A stretch of DNA of 29,378 nucleotides from an uncultured Prevotella sp. (GTDB lineage: Bacteria; Bacteroidota; Bacteroidia; Bacteroidales; Bacteroidaceae): the NCBI GenBank assembly GCA_905373605.1, contig CAJPTO010000007.1:1-29378 (forward strand), read 5' to 3'. Below the pieces are notes generated by a model. It was not told the origin of the DNA and did not search any database. It worked only from the letters and a program-made list of their open reading frames with translations. Positions 7,869 through 15,626 of the stretch are shown here, one piece after another (position 1 is the first letter of the stretch; each line of letters opens with the position of its first letter). The position numbers were made by a program, and so were the translations under genes.

Positions 7869-9374
7869 ATGAGTATATTAACATTATTCGTAGTTATCCC
7901 CGTACTGATGTTGTTGGGCCTTTGGCTCTCACGAAACCTCAATCAAGTGCGTGGCGTGATGGTTGTCGGCTCATCGTGCTTGTTGGCACTTTCCGTTTGG
8001 CTCACCATCGCTTTCCTTCAAATGCGCGATGCGGGCAACACCGATGCCATGCTGTTTCAATACACCGTGGATTGGTTCAAGCCCCTTAACATAGCCTACG
8101 CTGTAGGTGTCGACGGCATTTCGGTGGTTATGTTGCTCCTTTCTAGCATCATCGTCTTTACCGGAACGTTCGCCTCGTGGCAGCTAAAACCGCTCACAAA
8201 AGAATATTTCCTTTGGTTCACCTTGCTTAGCATTGGTGTTTATGGGTTCTTCATCTCAATAGACCTCTTCACCATGTTCATGTTCTACGAGGTTGCCCTC
8301 ATCCCCATGTACCTGCTTATCGGTGTTTGGGGCAGCGGAAAGAAAGAATATTCGGCCATGAAGCTAACCCTCATGCTGATGGGTGGTTCGGCTTTGCTCA
8401 TCATCGGCATCATCGGCATCTACTTCTTCAGCGGTGCCACCACGATGAATATTCTCGAATTGCAGTCCTTGCACAACATTCCCGAAGGTGTACAAAAGGT
8501 GCTTTTCCCCTTTGTATTCATTGGTTTCGGCGTGCTTGGTGCCCTCTTTCCCTTCCACACTTGGTCGCCCGACGGTCACGCATCGGCCCCCACAGCTGTG
8601 TCTATGCTCCATGCGGGCGTGTTGATGAAGCTTGGAGGCTATGGATGTTTCCGCATTGCCATCGTGCTTTTGCCCGAAGCAGCCCATCAGCTGTCGTGGA
8701 TATTCATCATCCTCACCACCATCTCGGTGGTATATGGTGCTTTCTCGGCCTGCGTACAAACCGACTTGAAATACATCAATGCCTACTCTTCGGTGTCCCA
8801 CTGCGGCCTGGTGCTCTTCGCTTTGCTGATGATGACCCAAACATCGTGCACGGGTGCCATCTTGCAGATGCTCTCCCACGGACTGATGACGGCCCTCTTC
8901 TTCGCCCTTATCGGTATGATTTATGGCCGAACCCACACCCGCGACATCCGCCAGCTTGGCGGATTGATGAAGATAATGCCCTTCCTTAGCGTGGGATATG
9001 TGGTTGCCGGTTTGGCCAACTTGGGCTTACCAGGCTTCTCGGGCTTCATTGCCGAGATGACAATCTTCGTTGGTTCGTTCCAAAACAACGATGTCTTCCA
9101 CCGCACGGCCACCATCATCGCTTGTACGGCAATCGTTATAACGGCGGTCTACATCCTGCGTGTTGTGGGAAAAATACTTTATGGCAAGGTTGCCGACCCA
9201 CATTACGAGCAACTCACCGATGCCACATGGGACGAGCGTTTTGCTGTTGGTTGCCTCATCTTCTGCGTTGCCGGCCTCGGCCTTGCACCGCTTTGGGCAA
9301 GCAACATCATCAGCGATACCCTGGGTCCGATTATCGACCACATCAACACCGTAACTGCAATAGCATCACTTTAA
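7869..9374 (+). CDS. nuoM: NADH-quinone oxidoreductase subunit M
   Basis: A 501-residue NuoM/ND4 protein, the middle antiporter-like proton channel. It is almost entirely hydrophobic, with about 13-14 helices. Glu141 in the F-Y-E-V-A-L-I-P-M-Y-L-L-I-G motif corresponds to the essential glutamate of the family. The region P-F-H-T-W-S-P-D-G-H-A-S-A-P-T-A-V-S-M-L-H-A-G-V marks the conserved central fold. It follows nuoL after 33 bases, with no terminator between, and precedes nuoN by 12 bases. Confidence 0.96.
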   Translation: MSILTLFVVIPVLMLLGLWLSRNLNQVRGVMVVGSSCLLALSVWLTIAFLQMRDAGNTDAMLFQYTVDWFKPLNIAYAVGVDGISVVMLLLSSIIVFTGTFASWQLKPLTKEYFLWFTLLSIGVYGFFISIDLFTMFMFYEVALIPMYLLIGVWGSGKKEYSAMKLTLMLMGGSALLIIGIIGIYFFSGATTMNILELQSLHNIPEGVQKVLFPFVFIGFGVLGALFPFHTWSPDGHASAPTAVSMLHAGVLMKLGGYGCFRIAIVLLPEAAHQLSWIFIILTTISVVYGAFSACVQTDLKYINAYSSVSHCGLVLFALLMMTQTSCTGAILQMLSHGLMTALFFALIGMIYGRTHTRDIRQLGGLMKIMPFLSVGYVVAGLANLGLPGFSGFIAEMTIFVGSFQNNDVFHRTATIIACTAIVITAVYILRVVGKILYGKVADPHYEQLTDATWDERFAVGCLIFCVAGLGLAPLWASNIISDTLGPIIDHINTVTAIASL

Positions 9375-9386
9375 ACGCATCCTACA

Positions 9387-10856
9387 ATGAATTTAGATTA
9401 TAGTCAGTTTTTCCACATGCTGCCCGAGGTTACCTTGATGGCCATGTTGGTGATTGTCTTTATCATTGATTTCGCCACAGCACATAAGGCCCCCATCGTC
9501 ATTAGCGACGACAAGACGGCTCCTTCGCCACGCCCTTGGTTCAATCCCTTGGTGTGCGCGTTCATGCTGATACACATCCTCATCAACTGTTGTCCCACCG
9601 AACCGGCCACCGCCTTTGGCGGAATGTATGCCACTTCGCCGATGATTGGTGTGCTGAAAACCATCTTGGCTTTCGGAACGCTCATCGTTTTCATACAAGC
9701 ACGCACATGGTTGTCACGTCCCGACAGTACCTTTAAGGAGGGCGAGTTCTACATGCTCATCATCTCTACGCTGCTCGGTATGAACATGATGGTAAGTGCC
9801 GACCACTTCTTGCTCTTCTTCCTGGGGCTAGAAATGGCCTCCGTGCCAATGGCTTGCTTGGTGGCGTTCGACAAGTATCGCCACAATTCGGCCGAGGCTG
9901 GTGCCAAGTTCATCCTCACCGCAACCTTTTCTAGCGGCGTAATGCTTTATGGTCTCACCTTTATCTATGCTGATGCAGGTTCGCTCTACTTCAACGAAGT
10001 GGCCGCAAAGCTCTCGGCCACGCCTATGACTGTTATGGGTATGGTGTTCTTCTTCAGCGGATTGGGCTTTAAGATTTCGCTTGTGCCCTTCCACTTCTGG
10101 ACTGCCGACACCTATCAAGGTGCACCAACAACCATCACGGGCTATCTCTCTGTAGTGTCAAAAGGTGCTGCCGCCTTTACGCTCTGCACCATCCTGATGC
10201 GCGTTTTCGGTTCGATGATAGACCAATGGCAGTATCTCTTGGGCATTGTTATTGTGCTTAGCATCACCATAGCCAACCTCTTTGCCATACGCCAAACCGA
10301 ACTGAAGCGCTTTATGGCGTTCAGTTCTATCTCGCAAGCAGGATACATCATGCTGGCAGTGATGGGCGACTCGGGCATGGGTGTTACCGCTCTCACCTAT
10401 TATATATTGGTGTATGTGGTGGCCAACATGAGTGTTTTCACCATCATCAGTGCCATTGAAGAGCGCAACAACGGCGTAACCGACATGGATGCCTACAACG
10501 GACTTTACTCCACCAACCCCAAGTTGGCTTTCCTTATGACGCTTGCCCTCTTCTCCCTTGGTGGCATTCCGCCCTTTGCAGGTATGTTCAGCAAGTTCTT
10601 TGTCTTCATGGCCGCCCTCGAACAAGGCAGCACATGGGCATACGCCATTGTGTTCATCGCCCTCATCAACACGGTAATCAGTCTTTATTATTACCTGCTC
10701 ATCGTTAAGGCCATGTACATCAACAAGAGCGACAGCCCACTGCCCGCCTTCAAGAGCGACTGCAACACCCGTTTGGCCTTAGCCATCTGCACCGTTGGCG
10801 TAGCCCTCTTCGGTGTTTGCAGCTATGTTTACGATTGGATTTTCGCTGCATTGTAA
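9387..10856 (+). CDS. nuoN: NADH-quinone oxidoreductase subunit N
   Basis: A 489-residue NuoN/ND2 protein, the antiporter-like channel nearest the quinone module. The conserved block G-F-K-I-S-L-V-P-F-H-F-W-T-A-D-T-Y-Q-G-A-P-T places the functional lysine at residue 229. About 14 hydrophobic helices are visible. It is the last gene of the operon and is followed 64 bases later by a strong terminator hairpin. Residues 30-60 form a polar loop longer than in the enterobacterial protein, which I regard as a lineage feature. Confidence 0.95.
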   Translation: MNLDYSQFFHMLPEVTLMAMLVIVFIIDFATAHKAPIVISDDKTAPSPRPWFNPLVCAFMLIHILINCCPTEPATAFGGMYATSPMIGVLKTILAFGTLIVFIQARTWLSRPDSTFKEGEFYMLIISTLLGMNMMVSADHFLLFFLGLEMASVPMACLVAFDKYRHNSAEAGAKFILTATFSSGVMLYGLTFIYADAGSLYFNEVAAKLSATPMTVMGMVFFFSGLGFKISLVPFHFWTADTYQGAPTTITGYLSVVSKGAAAFTLCTILMRVFGSMIDQWQYLLGIVIVLSITIANLFAIRQTELKRFMAFSSISQAGYIMLAVMGDSGMGVTALTYYILVYVVANMSVFTIISAIEERNNGVTDMDAYNGLYSTNPKLAFLMTLALFSLGGIPPFAGMFSKFFVFMAALEQGSTWAYAIVFIALINTVISLYYYLLIVKAMYINKSDSPLPAFKSDCNTRLALAICTVGVALFGVCSYVYDWIFAAL

Positions 10857-10919
10857 CCCACGAACAGTGCTTGCCACGCAGATAGAAGCATCTATCCCCA
10901 ACGGCAAACAAAAAATAAA

Positions 10920-10950
10920 GCCTCGAAAGCGCATTGCTTTCGGGGCTTTT
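10920..10950 (+). terminator. Intrinsic terminator of the nuo operon
   Basis: An 11-base stem (10920-10930 with 10936-10946, one G-U pair) closes a five-base loop and is followed directly by TTTT. An A-rich run precedes the stem, so it may also work on the other strand. Confidence 0.85.
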
Positions 10951-11061
10951 GATATTTATTCATGAGCATCGCTTAATCACTAAGCGAACTATAAGCCTTT
11001 GTTGCCCTATCTCTTTTTTCTCCAAGTTAACCAATCCACCACCATTTATTTTAAGCAATAT

Positions 11062-11099
11062 AAAAACTTGCCTGAACACACCTATTGCATTCAGGCAAG
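11062..11099 (-). terminator. Intrinsic terminator of the leftward lipoprotein gene
   Basis: CTTGCCTGAA at 11067-11076 is the exact complement of 11090-11099, with a 13-base loop. Read on the minus strand, the 10-bp stem is followed by TTTTTATA. It lies about 30 bases past the stop of the lipoprotein gene and faces the nuo terminator across about 110 bases. Confidence 0.8.
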
Positions 11100-11129
11100 C
11101 CATTATTTAGAAGGAAATCATTATGCTTT

Positions 11130-11873
11130 CTAATAGCGTTTTACACGGAAAAACACTGGTGTCCACAAAGTGCCATATCTGATGTAAATCTCGTAGTCTA
11201 TATAATCTTCTCGTTCAAAATCGTCTTTCCAGGATTTTAATTCGATTGTTAACTTGCCGCCATTAACTTCGATGTTAAACTCACTTTTACTGTCTGTTGG
11301 ATAATATCCACGAGTACATTCTACTCCTTCAGGTACTGAAAACACTATCTTATCCCCTTGGTTATAATAATTCATTTCTCCAATCATACTCCCTTTTGCA
11401 GGGATAGCATTTGAAGAAGCAACAGTCTTTACGAACTTAACAACAGCCCCTTTAGTAACGCCGTCTGCCGAGATAGGCTCATCCACCCACAACTTATAAA
11501 ACACAGAACCCTGTAATACGGCACATTTGCCAGAAGGAAAAAACCTCAAATGGGCATCTTCAAAGAAATGATAACAATGTTTATACTGCACAGCAGCCGA
11601 AAACACCCTGTTTGCAGGGTCGGCTTGCCATTTAGTGTTAGACAAAGATGTGTTGCCTGCATCAACAATACACCAATCTCTAGACCCAGAAACAAAGTTA
11701 TTCGCTTTGTTAATATAATATTGTGTCCCCTCAAAATACGTCTTACCATTGGCCTCATTCATCATATTGAGGGTGGTGCTAAACACTTCGGGCTCTTCTT
11801 CATCGCATTTATTACTGCAACTTGCAACCAACAGCAATAGCATTAGCGGCAATAAGTTCATTGTTTTTTCCAT
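11130..11873 (-). CDS. Hypothetical lipoprotein
   Basis: A 247-residue predicted lipoprotein of unknown function. The N-terminus is a short charged segment, a Leu-rich core and the lipobox L-V-A-S-C with Cys19 as the lipidation site, followed by acidic residues, which in Bacteroidetes often mark export to the cell surface. The mature part is rich in aromatic residues and probably beta-stranded; there are no known catalytic motifs. The M-N-E-A-N-G-K-T-Y pattern after the signal reminds me of small Bacteroides lipoproteins grouped as DUF5036, but I cannot confirm this. The start is taken at 11873; an ATG two codons upstream (11879) is equally possible. The frame is open to 12038, but that extension would bury the signal peptide and cross the promoter. 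It is monocistronic, with its own promoter and terminator. Confidence 0.8.
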   Translation of the reverse strand: MEKTMNLLPLMLLLLVASCSNKCDEEEPEVFSTTLNMMNEANGKTYFEGTQYYINKANNFVSGSRDWCIVDAGNTSLSNTKWQADPANRVFSAAVQYKHCYHFFEDAHLRFFPSGKCAVLQGSVFYKLWVDEPISADGVTKGAVVKFVKTVASSNAIPAKGSMIGEMNYYNQGDKIVFSVPEGVECTRGYYPTDSKSEFNIEVNGGKLTIELKSWKDDFEREDYIDYEIYIRYGTLWTPVFFRVKRY

Positions 11874-11954
11874 TATCATGTTGTTTAGAGTTTTATAATA
11901 TTGAATATGTTGATTTATCTTAAACTGGCGTTGAGAATGATTGATAACTGGTTG

Positions 11955-11985
11955 CAAATGTACAAATAAATTTGTTTTCAGCAAA
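11955..11985 (-). promoter_or_regulatory. Near-consensus Bacteroidetes promoter for the lipoprotein gene
   Basis: On the minus strand the -33 element TTTG (11982-11985) and the -7 element TACATTTG (11955-11962) are separated by 19 bases, which fits the consensus TTTG-N19-21-TAnnTTTG recognised by the Bacteroidetes primary sigma factor. Transcription would begin near 11948, giving a leader of about 75 bases. Confidence 0.8.
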
Positions 11986-12176
11986 AAATGCCAATTTGTT
12001 TCTGATGAAGCAGGTGTTCTTGTGAAATTCACACTCAAACGATGGCTTTACATCCTTTATTACAACTTCCCACCATTCACAACTATCGTTTCTTTCTCAT
12101 GCTATGTTCGACAATAACCACTCGTTAAATTTATCTAAATTAACATTTTCTTCATGCTCATATACCAATCTTTTGC

Positions 12177-12184
12177 TACTTTTG
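12177..12184 (+). promoter_or_regulatory. Putative -7 box of the beta-galactosidase promoter
   Basis: TACTTTTG matches TAnnTTTG on the plus strand, 101 bases before the beta-galactosidase start. No good -33 TTTG is present at the usual distance, so the promoter may be weak or need an activator (inference). Confidence 0.5.
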
Positions 12185-12285
12185 TACCGCTTATCGCCAA
12201 AGCCTGCGCAACAAGCCCGGCGATGCCACAAAGAGACGACTAAAATAAACCCAAATCCGATATTTTTTCAGACAGCAATACAAAG

Positions 12286-14169
12286 ATGAAACATCTCAAA
12301 TGCTTGGCTATGGCGGCCTTGATGCTGCTCACCGTAACCACAGCCGAGGCTAAACAAAAAAAACAAACAAAAGCTACACGCAACACTTTCGCCATCGCCG
12401 ATGGCCAATTCGTTTATAACGGCAAGCCCTTGCAGCTGCATTCGGGCGAGCTACATTATGCCCGCGTGCCGGCTCCATATTGGCGGCATCGACTTAAAAT
12501 GATGAAAGCGATGGGACTGAACGCCGTCACCACCTACGTGTTTTGGAACCATCACGAAACAGAACCTGGCAAATGGGATTGGAAAACAGGCAACCGCGAC
12601 TTGCGCCAATTTGTGAAAACAGCAGGCGAAGAGGGCTTGCTCGTGATACTTAGGCCTGGCCCTTACTGCTGCGCCGAATGGGAATTCGGTGGCTATCCCT
12701 GGTGGCTCTCTAAGGCTAAAGGCCTTGTGATACGCACAGACAACCAACCCTTCCTCGACTCGTGCCGCGTTTACATCAACCAATTGGCCACACAGATGCG
12801 CGACTTGCAGATAACAAAGGGCGGCCCCATCATCATGGTGCAGGCCGAAAACGAGTTCGGCTCGTATGTGGCCCAGCGAAAAGACATCCCATTGGAGACG
12901 CATCGCGCCTACAGTGCCAAGATTAAGCAGCAACTGCAAGAGGCTGGCTTCGACGTTCCCTTGTTCACCTCAGACGGAAGTTGGCTCTTTAAGGGCGGTA
13001 CGATTGAAGGTGCACTGCCCACTGCCAACGGAGAAGGCGACATAGAGAAGCTCAAAAAGGTGGTGAACGAATATCATGGCGGCAAAGGCCCGTACATGGT
13101 GGCAGAGTTCTACCCCGGATGGCTGTCGCATTGGGCGGAAGAGTTCCCACAAGTAAGCACAGAGTCGATTGTGAAACAAACGGCCAAGTATTTGGAAAAC
13201 GGCGTAAGCTTCAACTATTACATGGTGCATGGCGGAACAAACTTCGGCTTTACCTCGGGTGCCAACTACACCACGGCCACCAATCTCCAGCCCGACCTCA
13301 CCTCTTACGACTATGATGCGCCCATCAGCGAGGCTGGATGGAACACGCCAAAGTATGATGCACTGCGCGCTTTGATGATAAAGAACGTGAAATATGCCGT
13401 GCCGGCTGTGCCGCAACGCATTCCTGTTATTGCCATTCCCAACATCAAACTGAGCAAGAGTGCCGATGTCCTCAGCATGCTCACCAAGACGAAAGCCGTG
13501 GAAAACGACTCGCCGCTCACCTTCGAAGACCTCAACCAAGGTCATGGATACGTGCTATACAGAAGGCATTTCAACCAACCCATCGGCGGAATGATGAAGA
13601 TTGCCGGACTGGCCGACTATGCCTTGGTGTATGTTAACGGACAAAAAGTGGGCGAGCTAGACCGCGTCAGCGATGTAGACAGCATCGAGATTAACGTGCC
13701 TTTCAACGGCGTGCTTGACATTCTTGTTGAAAACATGGGGCGCATTAACTATGGCGCACGCATCACGCAAAGCCTAAAGGGCATCAACGGACCTGTGGTT
13801 ATCGACGGAAACGAGATAACGGGCAACTGGCAGATGTACAAATTGCCCATGAACGAAGCTCCCAACGTAGACGCTTTGCCGACAGCCAACAACAAAAGTC
13901 TGCCTACACTCTACGCTGGAACGTTCAATTTGGACACCACCGGCGACACTTTCCTCAACATGGAAGCATGGGGTAAGGGCATTGTCTTCGTTAACGGCGT
14001 GAACCTTGGACGCTATTGGAAACGCGGACCCCAACAAACGCTCTACCTACCTGGCTGTTTCTTGAAGAAAGGCGAAAACAAAATTGTGGTGTTCGAGCAA
14101 CAAAACGACTCGCCACAATCAACCATTGTCGGCCAAACCACACCCATTCTGGACAAGCTGGTGAAGTAA
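12286..14169 (+). CDS. Secreted GH35 beta-galactosidase
   Basis: A 627-residue glycoside hydrolase of family 35, which removes terminal beta-galactose from oligosaccharides or glycans. Residues 1-22 form a signal peptide ending A-E-A, so the enzyme is exported, probably to the periplasm. The catalytic TIM barrel spans about residues 40-360. The acid/base is Glu190 in the Q-A-E-N-E-F-G motif and the nucleophile is Glu274 in A-E-F-Y-P-G-W, both conserved with animal GLB1-type enzymes. R-P-G-P-Y at 123-127 and GGTNFGF near 325 are further family marks. The C-terminal third is beta-rich, ending in the V-N-G-V-N-L-G-R-Y-W-K-R-G-P-Q jelly-roll motif typical of GH35. No SusC/SusD genes, sulfatases or other glycosidases lie beside it, so its substrate cannot be inferred from context. 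The start follows directly from the signal peptide. Confidence 0.93.
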   Translation: MKHLKCLAMAALMLLTVTTAEAKQKKQTKATRNTFAIADGQFVYNGKPLQLHSGELHYARVPAPYWRHRLKMMKAMGLNAVTTYVFWNHHETEPGKWDWKTGNRDLRQFVKTAGEEGLLVILRPGPYCCAEWEFGGYPWWLSKAKGLVIRTDNQPFLDSCRVYINQLATQMRDLQITKGGPIIMVQAENEFGSYVAQRKDIPLETHRAYSAKIKQQLQEAGFDVPLFTSDGSWLFKGGTIEGALPTANGEGDIEKLKKVVNEYHGGKGPYMVAEFYPGWLSHWAEEFPQVSTESIVKQTAKYLENGVSFNYYMVHGGTNFGFTSGANYTTATNLQPDLTSYDYDAPISEAGWNTPKYDALRALMIKNVKYAVPAVPQRIPVIAIPNIKLSKSADVLSMLTKTKAVENDSPLTFEDLNQGHGYVLYRRHFNQPIGGMMKIAGLADYALVYVNGQKVGELDRVSDVDSIEINVPFNGVLDILVENMGRINYGARITQSLKGINGPVVIDGNEITGNWQMYKLPMNEAPNVDALPTANNKSLPTLYAGTFNLDTTGDTFLNMEAWGKGIVFVNGVNLGRYWKRGPQQTLYLPGCFLKKGENKIVVFEQQNDSPQSTIVGQTTPILDKLVK

Positions 14170-14275
14170 GAAGCATTGCCGAAGCCGCGTCTCTAAAGCA
14201 AAATCATTTGGCATCGCCGCCTATTGCCTGCAAACAAGAGCCGTGTATCGAACAAATTGCAACAACGCCCGATGC

Positions 14276-14415
14276 CGGTAACACTCGTGCCACACGCTGG
14301 TAGTGCCAGTACCAAGCAGCTGGTAGCACCAGTACCAAACGCTGGTAGCAGCTGTACCAAATGTTGGTATCACCAATACCAAATGCTGGTAGCGACAGTA
14401 CCAAACGCTGGTAGC
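14276..14415. repeat. Seven-unit 22-bp tandem palindromic repeat array
   Basis: The word TGGTA begins units at 14298, 14321, 14343, 14365, 14387 and 14409, preceded by a degenerate CGGTA unit at 14276. Spacing is 22 bases, with one unit of 23. In each complete unit the reverse complement TACCA lies 12 bases after the start of TGGTA (14310, 14333, 14355, 14377, 14399). Each TGGTA can therefore pair with the TACCA after it (7-base loop) or the one before it (5- to 6-base loop). The consensus is roughly TGGTAGCACCAGTACCAAACGC. The array follows the beta-galactosidase gene with no terminator between, so it probably lies in that mRNA's 3' end. It is not a CRISPR array, because there are no unique spacers. 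Confidence 0.85.
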
Positions 14416-14496
14416 GTGTTGAAGGATAAATGATAACCTCACTTTTGAGGCCAGATAAGGGCAAGGCAACATCATTAAATCACCGCAAAACCAAGA

Positions 14497-14538
14497 CAAA
14501 AGCGTGAGTTCGTAACCATCGAACTCACGCTTTTGTTT
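14497..14538 (+). terminator. Perfect 16-bp hairpin terminator after the beta-galactosidase gene
   Basis: Bases 14497-14512 are the exact reverse complement of 14520-14535, with a seven-base loop (TAACCAT). The 3' arm ends in TTTTG followed by TTT. The 5' arm begins CAAAA, so the structure could stop transcription from both sides. It separates the beta-galactosidase unit from the downstream operon. Confidence 0.85.
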
Positions 14539-14611
14539 ATCCGTGGTCAAGTAGTTGCCATATTTTAATATAAATTTCGGCTTCATCTGTACGCAAATCA
14601 TAAATTATTAC

Positions 14612-14619
14612 TAATTTTG
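14612..14619 (+). promoter_or_regulatory. Putative -7 box for the cysE-methyltransferase-ptpA-purD unit
   Basis: TAATTTTG fits the TAnnTTTG consensus. A degenerate -33 (TCTG, ending at 14589) is 22 bases upstream. The expected start of transcription is near 14626, giving a leader of about 86 bases to the chosen cysE start at 14712, or only about 17 bases to the alternative ATG at 14643. Confidence 0.5.
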
Positions 14620-14711
14620 CACTGAATAGGCCGTATTCGCGAATGCAGAGCAACAATGCCTTGCATGCGCAAACGCGCCGCTCAAACATCTACATTGACA
14701 CGACAACACCA

Positions 14712-15611
14712 ATGACCACCGCCGACTTAACGCGAACGCTCACCCATATCGCTGAAGAACTTTCAGAAGCTAAGGCTTTGAAAGGCATCTTTCACCAACA
14801 TACGGACGGACACCCCATCCCTTCGGGAGATGTGCTAAAAGAGATTGTAGACTTGCTGCGTGCCATCATCTTCCCCGGTTATTACGGAAAGTCTACGGTC
14901 AATTCGCGAACAATCAAGTTTCATGTCGGCGTGAATGTGGAAAAGCTCAACCAACTCCTCACCAAACAGATACAGGCGGGACTGTGTTTTGCCAATTGCG
15001 ATGGCTGCGAACCAAGCGACAACGCCGCCGACATGCACAGCATGGCCCAAGATATGGCCATGAACCTGATACAACGCCTGCCCCTGATACGCCAAACACT
15101 GGCTGCCGATGTGGCTGCCATCTACAACGGCGACCCGGCAGCAGGCAGTTTCGGTGAGGTTATATCGTGCTATCCCGCTGTTAAGGCAATGGTAAATTAT
15201 CGCGTTGCCCACGAATTGTTGCTCATGGGCGTGCCGCTCATCCCGCGGATGCTCACCGAAATGGCACACTCGGAAACGGGAATTGACATACATCCAGCTG
15301 CACAGATTGGCCAGCATTTCGCCATCGACCACGGCACGGGTGTGGTTATCGGAGCTACTTGCATCATCGGCAACCACGTTAAGCTGTATCAGGGCGTTAC
15401 ACTAGGCGCACGCAGCTTCCCCGTAGACGACGAGGGCAAGCCCATCAAGGGCATTGAGCGGCACCCGATACTGGAAGATGGTGTGGTGGTTTACTCTAAT
15501 GCCACCATCCTGGGACGCGTAACCATCGGCAAAGGCAGCGTGGTGGGGGCCAACGTGTGGGTGACAGAAGACATGGAACCCAATACCCGCATTTTCAAAA
15601 AAAAGAAATAA
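14712..15611 (+). CDS. cysE: Serine O-acetyltransferase
   Basis: A 299-residue serine acetyltransferase that makes O-acetylserine from L-serine and acetyl-CoA, the committed step of cysteine synthesis. The N-terminal half is helical and longer than in enterobacterial CysE. The C-terminal part is a left-handed beta-helix of hexapeptide repeats, beginning G-I-D-I-H-P-A-A-Q-I-G and including G-V-V-I-G-A-T-C-I-I-G. The D-H-G-T-G motif places the probable catalytic histidine at residue 207, and the R-H-P-I-L-E-D-G-V-V motif that helps bind CoA follows. It ends in a Lys-rich tail. The frame is open to an ATG at 14643; I prefer 14712 because the extra 23 residues look unlike the family and lie very close to the expected transcription start. 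No cysK is next to it. Confidence 0.88.
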   Translation: MTTADLTRTLTHIAEELSEAKALKGIFHQHTDGHPIPSGDVLKEIVDLLRAIIFPGYYGKSTVNSRTIKFHVGVNVEKLNQLLTKQIQAGLCFANCDGCEPSDNAADMHSMAQDMAMNLIQRLPLIRQTLAADVAAIYNGDPAAGSFGEVISCYPAVKAMVNYRVAHELLLMGVPLIPRMLTEMAHSETGIDIHPAAQIGQHFAIDHGTGVVIGATCIIGNHVKLYQGVTLGARSFPVDDEGKPIKGIERHPILEDGVVVYSNATILGRVTIGKGSVVGANVWVTEDMEPNTRIFKKKK

Positions 15612-15626
15612 CAACAACTATATACA

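Larger units (their letters stand above)
11880..12285. other. Divergent intergenic region with two promoters
   Basis: About 400 AT-rich bases between the leftward lipoprotein gene and the rightward beta-galactosidase gene. They carry one promoter for each direction (listed separately). Short open frames here, such as 12104-12289, have no coding character. I see no repeat or RNA gene. Confidence 0.6.
14170..14711. other. Intergenic region with repeat array and terminator
   Basis: About 540 bases without a supported gene. It holds a seven-unit 22-bp array, a long hairpin terminator and a promoter for the next operon, all listed separately. Open frames on both strands across the array (for example 14204-14464 and 14221-14601 minus, 14224-14433 plus) come from the repeat composition; the 22-base period is not a multiple of three, so the reading frame changes from unit to unit. 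Confidence 0.65.

Noticed and set aside
12104..12289. 61-codon frame between the lipoprotein and beta-galactosidase genes
   Set aside because: It spans the probable promoter and has no coding character.
14276..14415. Regularly spaced repeats resembling a CRISPR array
   Set aside because: The units are directly joined with no unique spacers, the period is only 22 bases, and no cas genes are present.
14204..14601. Open frames on both strands across the 22-bp array
   Set aside because: They arise from the repeat composition. The 22-base period changes frame at each unit, which argues against a real protein repeat.
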